64,000 nt of DNA from Littorina saxatilis (GCF_037325665.1 NC_090246.1:18502494-18566493), one strand, 5' to 3'; numbered from the stretch's first letter, positions 1-40,443 are shown. Numbers and translations: made by a program. The notes: generated by a model not told the origin, from the letters alone.

Positions 1-1725
1 TGCCTGTATTGACGGTGACTCGTCGCTTGGAGTTTTCTGTTTTTGAGACCAGCCCGGTCAATTGAATACAAAATAAACGTATGCCTTGCTCGCCGTAATC
101 ACCAGAGATCAATCAAGGCTTCTGCATACGACACAAACACTCTTCCAGTTAACATTTCAGGAGTCAACAATCTGGTTGCTTTCAATACAAAACTAGAAAT
201 TGTTACTAAAATAATGTAGCTAAAAACTGAAACCTTAACCAAAAGCACGGTGACCAGCTTTGAAGGCATGGTTACCTATCTGTGCGTGTAATTACTTAAG
301 ATCGCACAGTTGAATGGACAAGCAGCTTAAAACTGTAGATGAAGCCTGGTCGGAGAACATGGGGATTCTTCAGTCAACGAGAAGTTGGCAGTGGCACTTA
401 GCTGATTGATTCATTGTTATGTCTGTGAATTTACTGGAAGGATGAGGGAATGGTGTATTTGGGAATGGTCTTTTTGAGCGATTGGTCTATTGGCGCATGT
501 TGTAGGCAATCAAAGGAAGTTTAGAGACCTTGTACGACATCAGTGTGAATCGATTCTCAAAGAGTTGTCTGTTGTTGGCTGAGACGCTCCAGAGGCCATT
601 CGTCCTCAACATACAGTGTCAGTTATACAGAATGCTGCATGTACAGCAACAAAATCGGTATGGCTTCCGTCCAGCTATTTTGCCAGCTTTGTGCTTCTTG
701 TAGTGGTATCTCCTGTTGAGCCAAACCTGCCGAAAACAGAAAATCGGAGCGGCACTTAACGTTATGAGATTGTACTTTGTGAACGGTCGGAGGAAATCAT
801 TGTTAAGGGGTTAAAGGTACATTCCTTCTCGCTTAAGCGACCATGGTCATCCCCACAGACCTGTCCAAGCAAGCTTGGGATACGAGAATCCTAACTTTGA
901 CACATGCCACAAATAAGCAGCCTGGCAGAATCGGCATTTGTTTCTATCACTTAATTTATGTGGCGGATTGACACAGGTGTCTTTCATAGAATTAGCTCAG
1001 CAAATTAAAAAAATAAAATAAAATAAAATAAAATAAAGCCCACTATGCACAAAATGCCGCCACGCTAGTGATTTTTGAAATGCATCCAAGTTAATGGATG
1101 TTTTGTTCTTATGTAAAAGTCTTGGACAGACCAGAGTTGGTGTACGTGATCGCTCAAGGGATGTCAAAGAAAAGCAATGAGAACGACAGTTTTGCAATCA
1201 TCTGAACGCGCCATCCCACGCTTCTTATACTATATGTTGGTCACCTCAATTCCTCTCACTCAATTAAAGACACCCACGAGAACTTACCGAGAAAAAAACC
1301 ACCCACCTCCTCAGTTCATCGACCTTGACAGACAGTCAATACGAGAGTATAAAATTGGCGGCTTTGTGTTGTAGCTGATCTGTATTCAACTTGAAGATAT
1401 GTTTCTTTTTCAGTATGTGATTGTTGCTGGAATACTTTGTACGTTGCATATTTTGCGTCGCTAAAATTCTGCTTTTCACGCCGAGCGTTTTCAAGAAAAG
1501 CGTTAGTTTGAAGCATGTGCTGTTTAGCACAGAAAGTTAGGCGATAAAACATCTACTTTTTTGCTCAAGGATTTTTATCTTTCAAAGCATGCTCATTACA
1601 AAATAATTAGGTTCATTTGAACCTTCCGCTTTTACCTGGGAACGGAAGAGTTGTTAGGCAGGTGAACAGTGATGAGTGAGCAGAAATTGGAAGAGGCGTA
1701 TTGAAGGGTTGGGGTGGAGGTAGAT
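1..1725 (+). other. No gene seen
   Basis: Non-coding on inspection of both strands. Contains a short (AAAAT)n run at 1007-1036. Could be upstream or 5' intron sequence of CDK14. Confidence 0.4.
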
Positions 1726-1752
1726 GTTGATGAGGGCGTTGGGAGGTGCGAG
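1726..1752 (+). repeat. Left 27-bp target-site duplication of A copy 1
   Basis: Identical to 2135-2161. Begins GTTGATGAGGG and ends GGTGCGAG. Confidence 0.85.
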
Positions 1753-1756
1753 AGAA

Positions 1757-2134
1757 CCCCCCGCGGGTTAGGGGGAAGAATTTACCCGATGCTCCTCAGC
1801 ATGTCGTAAGAGGCGACTAACGGATTCTGTTTCTCTTTTTACCCTTGTTAAGTGTTTCTTGTATAGAATATAGTCAATTTTTGTAAAGATTTTAGTCAAG
1901 CAGTATGTAAGAAATGTTAAGTCCTTTGTACTGGAAACTTGCATTCTCCCAGTAAGGTAATACGTTGTACTACGTTGCAAGCCCCTGGAGCAAATTTTTG
2001 ATTAGTGCTTTTGTGAACAAGAAACAATTGACAAGTGGCTCTATCCCATCTTCCCCCTTTCCCCGTCGCGATAATTATAACCTTCGTGGTTGAAAACGAC
2101 GTTAAACACCAAATAAAGAAAGAAAGAAAAGAAA
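1757..2134 (+). mobile_element. Structured-head retroposon, family A, copy 1
   Basis: About 375 bp, starting with a C/G-rich head (CCCCGCGGGTTAGGGGG), small hairpins (GATGCTC/AGCAT, GTCG/CGAC) and ending with tail GACGTTAAACACCAAATAAAG plus (GAAA)n. An identical 27-bp direct repeat flanks it (1726-1752 and 2135-2161), a target-site duplication. No tRNA-like box A/B is obvious in the head. The simple-repeat tail and TSD indicate LINE-driven retroposition. Confidence 0.85.
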
Positions 2135-2504
2135 GTTGATGAGGGCGTTGGGAGGTGCGAGGGAGGTGTAGGAGGGTGCGTAAGAGTGAGCAGAATCAAG
2201 CGAGTTGGCACAGGAGGCTGTGTCTGTGAGCAAACGCCAGGTGTAGGGACAAGGTGAGGGTAATAAAGCAAACGAGGGGAGAACTATAAGGAAGGTGGAG
2301 GAATAGAAGGCCCGTGTCGACAGCTCCGCGAGGCATTCTTCTCGTGTCTGCCCTGACACTGACCCTTCATCATCCAATCATCCATCAATGAACATTCCGC
2401 CACGCTCTCCTTCTCCAGGTAGCGTCAGGTAGAGAAAACATCGGTACTGTGCTGGTACAGGTAGGCAGATAAATCAGTGGTACTTGCACCGGTGAAGTAA
2501 CCAG

Positions 2505-2640
2505 AACAGCCTGGAAGTCTGAGCCCGAAGTCGATTTGCAAAGACTTCGTGCAGTCTTTTTACCGAAAATTCAGCGCCAAAGCTTCGTGCAGCAAGCTTC
2601 GTGAAATAGACTTTGCGAAGTTGACTTCGGTCAGTTACCT
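2505..2640 (+). repeat. Imperfect inverted-repeat element with CTTCG motifs
   Basis: Rich in AGCTTCGTG and GAAGTCGACTTCG-like words; CCGAAGTC..GCAAAG near 2527 pairs with CTTTGC..GACTTCGG near 2630. A related segment lies at 37110-37210. Probably a decayed small DNA element. Confidence 0.5.
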
Positions 2641-2754
2641 TGAGGTTTGACGGATCTGTTGAGGCGGTTTTGAGGACTTGTGAGTGCTGAGTTCCATCCC
2701 TTTGTCGGGAGGGTCGTTGAGGGATATATCCTTGGCACAAAGGGTCAAAAATCC

Positions 2755-2862
2755 CCAAAATAAGGCCTTAAAAAAATAAGCCTTTATTTTCAAAATAAAG
2801 CCTTATTTTGATAAATAAGCCCTTTTTTCGAGAAATAAGGCCTTATTTTGAAAATAAGGATA
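2755..2862 (+). repeat. Palindromic AAATAAGGCCTTATTTT repeats
   Basis: Four degenerate units of about 30 bp, each built around AATAAGGCCTTATT. They can fold on either strand. No coding potential. Confidence 0.6.
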
Positions 2863-3483
2863 GAGGGAACACTCGGGATGAAGCAGCTGCGACTGTCGTC
2901 CTGACCTTGGTGTCCTGACAGTGAGTGGTGTTGTGCGGATCCCAATACCTTCCAGTCCAATGTGGTGGTTGATCTGATCATTTGGTGTTCCTTGCACGGT
3001 TGAAGCTTTAATAGACAAAATTCCGAAAAAAAATAATTCCGTCGGGTTTGTATGGGTTGTGGAAGAAGAGTGAATGCCCTTGCCAAAACCTCTGACAAAC
3101 CATTGGAGGGGCCAATCACTATAGCGAGGGGCGTGTCGGAAACATGCGCTCCTGTCAGTGTTACTTGCACCGATGAAGAAACCGACCACAACAGCACTGA
3201 CGGATCTGTTCAGATTTTGGGAAGGTGCAACAGTTTTAGTTGCGTTGATCAAAATGTAGTCCAGTCCCAGTGTGGTGGAAGAACTGTTGATGATTTTGCG
3301 TATGGTGCACTGTTGAAATATAATTTTAGTGAATGTATTCTTAGGTGGGGTGAATGTAGGTGTTGTGTGAAGATGGTTGGCACAATAGTGAACACCAGGT
3401 GTATGGACAAGACGCAGGTACTAAAGCAAACAAGAAGTAGGTGTAGGAAGGTCTGTTTCTGCGTTGGGCATTCTTTCCGTGTT

Positions 3484-3796
3484 TGTTTGTTTGTTTGTTT
3501 GTTTGCTTAACGCCCAGCCGACCACGAAGGGCCATATCAGGGCGGTGCTGCTTTGACATTTAACGTGCGCCACACACAAGACAGAAGTCGCAGCACACGC
3601 TTCATGTCTCACCCAGTCACATTATTCTGACACCGGACCAACCAGTCCTAGCACTAACCCCATAATGCCAGACGCCAGGCGGAGCAGCCACTAGATTGCC
3701 AATTATAAAGTCTTAGGTATGACCCGGCCGGGGTTCGAACCCACGACCTTCCGATCACGGGGCGGACGCCTTACCACTAGGCCAACCGTGCCGGTC
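3484..3796 (-). mobile_element. tRNA-headed SINE, family B, copy 1
   Basis: Read on the minus strand: head CGGCACGGTTGGCCTAGTGG with box B GGTTCGAACCCC, a 200-bp body, the tail GATATGGCCCTTCGTGG..GCGTTAAGC and (AAAC)n. A direct repeat TTCTTTCCGTGT lies at about 3471-3482 and 3797-3808. The tRNA-like part is degenerate and tail-linked, so this is a SINE rather than a tRNA gene. Confidence 0.9.
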
Positions 3797-4219
3797 TTTC
3801 TTTCCGTGTCAGTGCGGACATTGGCCGTTCATCATCCATGAGAGATCATTCCGCCTAGACCTCCTTCTCCTGTCAGTGTCAGGTAGAGAAAACATCGGCA
3901 TTGCTCGTCTAGGTCCATGATTCTGTTCAGCCAAAAGCAATAGGTCCAATAGATACAAGAGGCCGCGGAGAATGCATCGTGTGCAGTGTCAGATGCCATC
4001 TGCAGATGGCACTTTAGCGTTTTGGGGTTACAAGGGTAACCCGAATCTCTCCAGGTTTAGCTTTGCACAGGTCTCTGTCCTTTAAAACGGGTTCCACATA
4101 TTTCCCAAGGTTGTAGTTTTATATGCTTGACTTTAAAAACCGATTCAAGCTGTGCCCCTTGCTGCAGACACGATACTCAATTTGAACGACAAAGCCGGGT
4201 AGGTCTTAAAAATACTCTC

Positions 4220-4580
4220 TGCGAACAGAAATATCACACCAAGGGGGCGCGTACCTTTAAAAGCAGATTTATTTTATAGTTCACCTTTGCCGCCCTCACA
4301 CAACCTCACGTGACCCTGCATGTCAGAAGACTTTAAAACTGGTAACGAACAATGAGCACCAGAAACACTTTCCCATTTGCCCGTCACGTCGGAATGATTT
4401 ACCCACCTATGCCGCCCCCACATAACTTCACGTGACACTGCATGCCAGGGGCCTTTGAAAGTGTTTTAAAACAGGTAACAAAGAATGGGCACCAGAAACA
4501 CTTTTGCATTTAAAAGAAGATTTATTATATAGCCCACCTATGGCGCCCCAACACCACACCACCTCACGCGTCAGGAACGA
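4220..4580 (+). repeat. Degenerate tandem repeat, about 140 bp x 2.5
   Basis: Units share GTAACRAA.AATGRGCACCAGAAACACTTT, AAAAGMAGATTTATT and CACGTGAC.CTGCATG. No coding frame. Moderately diverged, so old. Confidence 0.6.
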
Positions 4581-5198
4581 TAGATCTGCAGTAGCGGAGC
4601 AGGGGCTGTGTCGTTTATCGGGATCTTGATAAGAAGGCAGTGGCCCAACTCAGCACTGGTCTTGACAACTACATTTTCCGGCCCAGCTCTTTGAAACCAT
4701 TAGATTGGGAGATGTTGCGCGTGTGTTGGCCATTTATTACTGCCTGTCTCACGGCGATCAAACAAGTGGCTGCCACATTTGCTGGTGGTTGCTATGCTTC
4801 AGACCGCTGTAGGAAAGAAGCGCTGAGGAGCTGAACGAGTGCGTGTGAAGGTATGCCTCAAACCATAGACCAAATGGTCTATGCTCAAACCAAGTGTTCA
4901 TGCAGTGTTCAGGCAAAGATCTTCTAGGCTACGAGAACATCTTTGGTTCAGGCACATGATGGTCATGGAACAGAAACAATGCTGAGTCGCATGGGTGTAG
5001 TCTGAGGCCAGGGTATGCCTGAAGCTTAGCGTTCAAATCATAAGATACATGAATGTTTTGGAAAAGAAAATCCGCAGAGCCGCACTGGTAATTGTTGGGA
5101 TATACGTACCTGAAGATTGAATTCAGACAATGTTACAAGCGTCCAGGCAGTACTCGTGCAAATGTTATTCTGAGAAAAGAGCCACTACCGAGCCACAT

Positions 5199-5199
5199 G

Positions 5200-5261
<62 letters not shown>

Positions 5262-5300
5262 ATTTTACTCTTTCTCTGTCTGTCTGTCTGTTTGTCAATG

Positions 5301-5391
<91 letters not shown>
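5199..5391 (+). repeat. (CT)n and (CA)n microsatellites
   Basis: (CT)n at about 5201-5257, then CTGT words, then (CA)n 5310-5391. Apparent long ORFs here are repeat artefacts. Confidence 0.95.
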
Positions 5392-5393
<2 letters not shown>

Positions 5394-5404
5394 AATGACA
5401 ATCT

Positions 5405-5512
5405 CAATACTGCATTCTTTGCACCTGCTGTCCAGTATGAAATATCTAAGTATGAAATCAATACTGCATTCTTTGCACCTGCTGTCCAGTATGAAATATC
5501 TAAGTATGAAAT
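5405..5512 (+). repeat. 54-bp perfect tandem duplication
   Basis: Two copies in tandem (5405-5458 and 5459-5512) beginning CAATACTGCATTCTTTGC. Lies just after a (CA)n tract; likely replication slippage. Confidence 0.85.
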
Positions 5513-5525
5513 CATCGGTTTCCAA

Positions 5526-5562
5526 GGCCACAGACAATCTCATTTTATTAAAGTCTGTGGCC
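5526..5562. other. Hairpin GGCCACAGAC / GTCTGTGGCC
   Basis: Ten-base perfect arms separated by 17 bases. No T-run or gene end nearby; function unknown. Confidence 0.6.
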
Positions 5563-6088
5563 GGATTATTCTTACCACCACCTGCATGCGTGTTGTCTGA
5601 CAAATGATCCAGCCATAATATGATTGTGGTATCTTCATCACAACAGCCACCTCAGAAACCAATCAGTTTAATGCGAGTGTGGAAGACGATATTCCACGGG
5701 TATCATACCTACTTTAGAGAATATCACTGACATAACGGGATGCCACGACTACATTATTTATTAAATGAATTACGAAACCTTCCCAGCTTCACAACTCTCC
5801 AGGTTGCTGTCTCAAAGTCGAAGATTCAGAGTCCGCAGACAGATCTGAAGTCTTAAAGCGCCACAACCAAAAAATGTTCTTACTGTACGGTGTTTTAAGT
5901 GTTACCCCAAGGTAGAACGTACTCGCTGACTTATCGATTAGAAGCATTTTGGGGTTGTTAAATAACACCCTACGTCGTCTTAAAATCAAATGTTTTCCAC
6001 CAGTTATTGGACTGCTTGATTTTTGACAAATCGAAACATTCTCAAGTACGTCTACCTAATGGTTTTCATAGTGGGCAGACATACAAAA

Positions 6089-6410
6089 CCCCCCGCGGGT
6101 TAGGGGGAAGAATTTAACCTGATGCTCCCCAGCATGTCGTAAGAGGCGACTAACGGACTCTGTTTCTCTTTTTACCCTTGTTAAGTGTTTCTTGTATAGA
6201 ATATAGTCAATTTTTGTAAAGATTTTAGTCAAGCAGTATGTAAGAAATGTTAAGTCCTTTGTACTGGAAACTTGCATTCTCCCAGTAAGGTAATACATTG
6301 TACTACGTTGCAAGCCCCTGGAGCAAATTTTTGACCATCTCCCCCCTTTCCCCGTCGCGATATAACCTTCGTGGTTGAAAACGACGTTAAACACCAAATA
6401 AAGAAAGAAA
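6089..6410 (+). mobile_element. Structured-head retroposon, family A, copy 2
   Basis: Same head and tail as copy 1, nearly identical, lacking a short internal segment of about 45 bp (ATTAGTGCTTTTGTG..) before the tail. Flanked by AGACATACA at 6077-6085 and 6410-6418. Confidence 0.85.
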
Positions 6411-6429
6411 GACATACACATAATCATAA

Positions 6430-6629
6430 GACAGATAACAGGAAAAAGACTATTACCTCAATAGGCGTTGAATTCTCTGGTACTCGGAAGAGAGGTTTTC
6501 GAAGCTGATCAAATACGTATTGTTGGAAATGAGAACATTTTATTTCATGAAGGAACAAGAGGCGAAGCCTTCAAGGCTCCCGTAAGAAATCAACAAACAG
6601 TAACATAACACAAACTCACTCACTCCGTA

Positions 6630-6690
<61 letters not shown>

Positions 6691-9340
6691 CACACACAGT
6701 TAAAACTAACGCATCATATCAACTCCATGTATAATTTTCAAAAGAAGGCAAACAGATAAAATGACAAGGGTAATAGGTTAGGTACCTGCCATGTGGGCAC
6801 TTTTTCCACTGCTGTCCTCAGTCCTATACTTTTCATCAAGACTTGTCACCATGCCGAGTAGATCTAAATTCGGAAGTCTTCATGTGGCTGAGGCATATAT
6901 ATATCTGACATAGCGTCGATCTTGTTGTAGGTTAACCTCCTTTCTGAAACAAATGGCAAAATGCGATTAGTTATGATGACTACAACCTACACAAATATAA
7001 ACAGTGTTTTGAAACAGAATAGTCAGGTTATACAAGCCACTTTACCTATGCAGCATGGTAACCCTACAATATGCGAAACATGTCGACTGCAGCAGCCTGC
7101 TTCTTAAAATAATTCTGACGGTCAACACAGCCAGAAATGCCAACAAAGACAAGAAAGCTGTTGCAAGGTAAGCTTACCAAACGTTACATAGCGAATCATA
7201 TGATAGTGCGTAAACAGCAAACAGTAGATCTACAATCAAAGAGAGGATCGAGTCTGGAATGAAACGCGATACAGATCTAGCATTCAAAAACTGTCTTTCA
7301 CGTTCAAGGAAGTTGTTGCAAAGTACTTAAGACTTACTAAATTGTACAGACAAAACCATGACAGTGCATGTTTTGAATCTGAGGAAAAAATCGTGATCAT
7401 TTTGACTTTGAGAACAGATTCATTCCGTTTCCTTATATCTGCATGTTCAAGTAAATGGTGGACAGTTTTTTTCGGGCAGAGTAAACTTAACTTGAGACTC
7501 TACTGCAAGTCTTGAAATTCACATAAATCGAACCACGAGCAAAGACATCCAAACATTACAGGCACTTTAGATCAACTCATTTCACTAGAGGTGACTGCCA
7601 AGCACTGTGTTTGACATCCGTGTCTGCTGAAATAAAAAGAAATTAAAACAAAACGGATTAACAGTAGGTGACACGTTATCAGAGTGGGAGACACTGGATC
7701 TGTCTCTGAACTTACCGGGATACGGCTGCAAGATCGACACTGACTGCCGCGCTTTCGACAGCTCTTCCTCGCGTGGACATTGGAAACACGCTGTGCAGAT
7801 CAAATTGTAGGAAATCTCCCTTTGGTATCTTCTTTATTTACTTTTCTGGAGCTTAGAAACCGAACAACATGAAATCGTCTTCCCCGGCGAATCGGCGAGG
7901 TGAGAACTGGACCACAATCCTTCGCGCGACCCCTGACCTGATCTTGACACCTGACCTGCCGTCTGCATGCCAAACACGACACAAACCAGTCAACTGCTTG
8001 TACCCCTTCAAAACCCCCCACCACCCGTTTTCTTTGGATACACGCTTTAACTACACACATGCCGACACAATGTTGATCATTGCTTCAATAATTTGAAGAT
8101 GGTGCTTGAAAATTAACCACGTGAAATGAGTATTTCGGTGTTTAGCCAAAAATGTTAAAGTTTCTACCACAGACATACACACATACATACGCACGCACGC
8201 ACAGACAGACAAAGTTTACCATCGCATAGGCTACACTTACGTGAGCCAAAAAATCAGATTCTCCACACATAATAAGTGTACGATGTACAATGGTTGATCA
8301 GGCTGTTAACCCATGATATCAAAGGAAGGCTGCGCCTGGTGATTGTTGAAGTCTGAATGGATCTGTGATGAGTTACACGATGCTTTACGCGAGAAAGAGG
8401 ATAGCTTTAAATGGTGTTTATCTCGTCACAGCAAGTATCCTGTCACCTTTACGCTCTAACCTATTATGTACCTTCCGCGTGCGTTTGATATTATCGTAGC
8501 AGGCAGACATCTGTATGCGGTGACCTATGGCACGGGTGACATTTGGCTGTATTTGTTCCCATAACACGCTATGATGAGCTGTAGTTTTCCCTGTCTCTCT
8601 CCCGTCATTTTCATCCTGTTTTGTTAGATTACACGCGCTGGAATTACGGTTTATTGATCCCCGTCTGTCCCTAAGGTTCTCTTTTGTGTGTTTGACCCTA
8701 CGTGTATGTTTGTGTCTGCGATGAAATGAAAGGTGTTTGAGTTCATGGAGATAGTGTGTCTGTGGTTTGAATTTTCAAATTTCCGACTGATAGTGATAGC
8801 GAGTTATAAGATTATTCTGAATTTGTATTTAAGGCTTTTCTTGAAACACGACTGGCTGTCGTGGACGAAAGAGGAATTAAACTGTGCATTCAACGTAAGA
8901 GTTCTTTTTTTCAGGAGAAGCTTAGCTAGGCTGTTGAAACTTTGCATTCACACAAGTTTTTGCTAGTAGAACTGTGTACTATGTCACAAAGAGTTCAAAA
9001 CTTGTTACAGAAATGTGTTCAAAAGTGGAACACTTCTGTTTAAAGTGCACGTACGGGTCATGGAATAAAACGCATATTAAAGACTTCGAACAGCATCCAG
9101 TGATGAAAGGAACAGCAAGGATTGGATTCACACTGACTCAGTGGATAGCAATTTTGACCCTCGATCGGATTTGAAGTGTCGTGTGTGGTAAAAACAGGTC
9201 TTTTCAAAAAGCAGGTATATCTTTACATAGAAACAAATGCACGCTATTTAGTGCACGCTATTTAGAGCTGTAACTCTGATTTGACCAGCAATTTGGTTTT
9301 CTTTTATCTAACATGCACTTTCTTGTGTCTTTTTTCCCAG
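6430..9340 (+). other. No gene seen
   Basis: Unique-looking non-coding sequence with a (CA)n tract at about 6631-6698. Best read as an intron or 5' region upstream of the first CDK14 exon found. No upstream coding exon could be supported. Confidence 0.4.
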
Positions 9341-36530
<27,190 letters not shown>

Positions 36531-38108
36531 TCACTCTCTTTGCCTATAGCCATTGTCAAATGTCTGTGTGTGAGATTATATACAGGAGTGCAGAGTATGT
36601 GAGTGAGTGAGGAACACAGCTTGGAGAGAACACCACAACACAGCCTTCAGTGTACGTGTGCATGATTCCAGTGGCAGTGCTACAACTCAGAGTGACAGTG
36701 ACACACATGAGCTGCTCAGATGCTTTGAAGACTTGATTCAAGTGTTGCAGTGTTTTGTGATTGCATTGCAACAGACAAGCTTGAGTGAGAGTCAAAGCAT
36801 GACAGAAATCTGAACCCATCAGCACAAAAATGTGTGCCAGCAACTTGTCTGAAAAGACAAAAGCTGCAGTACTATATGGACCTGATTCCAGTGGAAGAAC
36901 CTATGTGTTTGTGTAAACGAAATTCCAGTGCCGTTATTGTGAGTCCAGCTCCAGCATACTGAAATTATCTGACTGCTTGGAGTGCCAGCCTAGTTCAGTA
37001 CATTTTCACAAAACCTGAATTGTGCAAACTAGCACCATGCGAGCGACAGAAGTATTGACGACCAACCTAGCTGAGGACTTGAATAAAGCACCAGAGCTGC
37101 AGGAGCCTAAAGGTGGTCTTTTTACTGAAAACTGTAAGTAACTGTAAGTGCTAAAGCTTCGTGCGGCCAGCTTCATGAAGTATACTTCGCGTAGTCGACT
37201 TCGCCCATGCAGTTAAGGACGGGCTTTATTCAGAGTTGGATGGATTTGAACATTACATAACTACAGAAGTACTTGCAAACAAGATGTGTACGCACCCTGT
37301 GTCAGTGTTGCAGCTGCAGAGCACATGGTTGGGCCACAGGAGTATAAGTCACACATTTGGTGTCTGATTACCAAGACTTTGCCTGAGAGTGTCTCAAAAG
37401 CAAACGAGGTCTGCTCTAATACTCTCACTGACACAATTCCAGTGCCAATTATTGCTTTCTCAGAGCATGGAGAAGAATCAGAAAATGAAAGCCTGAGATA
37501 GGGACTTGACTTCTTCTGACGACAGAAGCTATAATCACCTGAAAAGGAAAATTAAGCTTCAACGTTTTAATTTTTGTGAAGTCTTTGAGAATTACTTGCA
37601 CGTGTTCTGTACTTTTGTTGTGATTGACTGACCTGAGCTATTTCAGGAGACTGACTATATTGCTAGTGTTGGGTGAGATTGAGATTCTGAGTGAGATTGA
37701 TTGATAAGAGCTGCTCCTCTTTTTGGTGAGATTGGCCGAGACGAGAGGTCTAATACTTAAATGCTTCAAGTGAGATTGTTGAAGGTCACTTTGTTTTTGA
37801 TCAGTGTGGCTATAGAGGTGCTTTATCTCTGGTGGCAGTGACAGTTAATTTGGTTAAGTTTTGTTTAGATCTACAGAATGGATTGAAACTTATCATTTTT
37901 GTATGAAGCTTTTGGTTTGGTGCGTATATACATCATAATGTCAGTCAGGTTTTGAGAACGAGTCCAGTGGCAGTTTATCAATCATTGGCTATCTTAGGAA
38001 TGAGTTTTAAACTGCAGTTCGGTTGAGTTTGACTGCAGATTGATATAAGCTGACATATTTGCACAGAAAAAATAAGTGTCAGAAGGAGGGAATATTAAAG
38101 TGAAAGGC

Positions 38109-38192
38109 TTTTTATATTTAGTCAAGTTTTGACTAAATATTTTAACATCGAGGGGGAATCGAAACGAGGGTCGTGGTGTATGTGTGTCTGTC

Positions 38193-38236
<44 letters not shown>

Positions 38237-38975
38237 GATTCAGACTAAACTACTGGACCGATCTTTATGAAATTTGACATGAGAGTTCCTGGGTATGAAA
38301 TCCCCGAACGTTTTCTTCATTTTTTTGATAAATGTCTTTGATGACGTCATATCCGGTTTTTCGTGAAAGTTGAGGCGGCACTGTCACGCCCTCATTTTTC
38401 AACCAAATTGGTTGAAATTTTGGTCAAGTAATCTTCGACGAAGCCCGGACTTCGGTATTGCATTTCAGCTTGGTGGCTTAAAAATTAATTAATGACTTTG
38501 GTCATTAAAAATCTGAAAATTGTAAAAAAAAATAAAAATTTATAAAACGATCCAAATTTACATTTATCTTATTCTCCATCATTTGCTGATTCCAAAAACA
38601 TATAAATATGTTATATTTGGATTAAAAACAAGCTCTGAAAATTAAATATATAAAAATTATTATCAAAATTAAATTGTCCAAATCAATTTAAATTCCTTGT
38701 CGGTTCCTGATTCCAAAAACATATAGATATGATATGTTTGGATTAAAAACACGCTCAGAAAGTTAAAACAAAGAGAGGTACAGAAAAGCGTGCTATCCTT
38801 CTTAGCGCAACTACTACCCCGCTCTTCTTGTCAATTTCACTGCCTTTGCCATGAGCGGTGGACTGACGATGCTACGGGTATACGGTCTTGCTGAAAAATG
38901 GCATTGCGTTCAGTTTCATTCTGTGAGTTCGACAGCTACTTGACTAAATATTGTATTTTCGCCTTACGCGACTTG
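38109..38975 (+). mobile_element. Helentron-associated-type element, family 3, copy 1
   Basis: 5' hairpin ATATTTAGTCAA-GTT-TTGACTAAATAT (38114-38140), a (GT)n tract, an AT-rich body with internal repeats (TGATTCCAAAAACATATA), the arm TTGACTAAATAT again at about 38940-38951, hairpin TCGC-CTTAC-GCGA and end CTTG beside T. 867 bp, no coding frame. Confidence 0.75.
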
Positions 38976-39596
38976 TTTTTGTTTTGGAGGTCTGTGTCGA
39001 GACACTTTAGATAGGGATTGGTTTGAGCACAGAATACTAATACAGTGTGACTGCATGTTGTAACTTTTGAATTAGACTGAGCTTGGTTGAAGATATTTGA
39101 AACAGAATCTGTCCAAGTGAACCATGGGTAATTTTGTTGAGTGGAATTTTCCTGCAACAGCAGGAAAGGGGGACATTCAGGGTTAGTTGAAAACATAGTG
39201 TTGACAATTGAACTGTTTGACAATTTTAATGCAGAAAAAGTTTTTTCATTCTGTAATGTACTTTGTCCATTAAGTTTATTCTGCCTCGTTTTCTATACTA
39301 CACAGTAAACATTTGTTTTAAGTGAATTACTAAGACTACATGCTGTATAGTTAATTCTCCTGGGTGTTTGAGAGGTCTTGTTTGGCGTTAGCAGACTGTG
39401 AAACCCTGAAACTTATTTGAAATTGAGAGAAACTTTGGCTGTCATTTTGGCAGAGCTGCCAGACTTTTTCACAGCGGGAGAAATTTGAAACCGATAAGGA
39501 TTGACTAAAACTTCTGAATACTGCCTAACGCTTTCAACAAACATTGAAAATTTGTTCAAGAAGATAATTAATCCTTAAGTGTCATCTTTTGTTGCT

Positions 39597-40443
39597 TTTT
39601 ATATTTAGTCAAGTTTTGACTAAATATTTTAACATCGAGGGGGAATCGAAACGAGGGTCGTGGTGTATGTGCGTGTGTGCGTGCGTGTGTGTGTGTGTGT
39701 GTGTAGAGCGATTCAGACTAAACTACTGGACCGATCTTTATGAAATTTGACATGAGAGTTCCTGGGTATGAAATCCCCATACGTTTTTTTCATTTTTTTG
39801 ATAAATGTCTTTGATGACGTCATATCCGGCTTTTCGTGAAAGTTGAGGCGGCACTGTCACGCCCTCATTTTTCAACCAAATTGGTTCAAAATTTGGTCAA
39901 GTTATCTTCGATGAAGCCCGGACTTCGGTATTGCATTTCAGCGTGGTGGCTTAAAAATTAATTAATTACTTTGGTCATTAAAAATCAGAAAATTGTAAAA
40001 AAAAATAAAAATTTATAAAACGATCCAAATTTACGTTTATCTTATTCTCCATCATTTGCTGATTCCAAAAACATATAAATATGTTATATTCGGATTAAAA
40101 ACAAGCTCTGAAAATTAAATATATAAAAATTATTATCAAAATTAAATTGTCCAAATCAATTTAAAAACACTTTCATCTTATTCCTTGTCGGTTCCTGATT
40201 CCAAAAACATATAGATATGATATGTTTGGATTAAAAACACGCTCAGAAAGTTAAAACAAAGAGAGGTACAGAAAAGCGTGCTATCCTTCTTAGCGCAACT
40301 ACTACCCCGCTCTTCTTGTCAATTTCACTGCCTTTGCCATGAGCGGTGGCCTGACGATGCTACGAGTAAAATGGCATTGCGTTTCATTCTGTGAGTTCGA
40401 CAGCTACTTGACTAAATATTGTATTTTCGCCTTACGCGACTTG
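39597..40443 (+). mobile_element. Helentron-associated-type element, family 3, copy 2
   Basis: Same ends and body as copy 1, same strand, 620 bp downstream. Differences are few: it keeps about 22 bp lost in copy 1 near 38695, and lacks a short segment copy 1 has near 38880. Recent activity or a recent duplication. Confidence 0.78.

Larger units (their letters stand above)
2211..3910 (+). repeat. Diverged direct duplication (about 2211-2450 and 3366-3910)
   Basis: Both copies share an ordered set of segments: a GCCAGGTGTAGGGAC-like block, TAAAGCAAAC, the TTCATCATCCAT stretch, and CTCCTTCTCC..GTCAGGTAGAGAAAACATCGG. The second copy is split by a family-B retroposon. A similar TTACTTGCACCGATGAAG segment occurs at about 2482 and 3160. 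Non-coding old duplication; the unit was not recognised. Confidence 0.6.

Noticed and set aside
3052-3510. 152-codon hypothetical protein
   Set aside because: It runs into a SINE tail and crosses a diverged repeat; Cys-rich by composition, no domain and no splice signals.
5526-5562. Rho-independent terminator
   Set aside because: The hairpin has no following T-run, and the sequence is eukaryotic.
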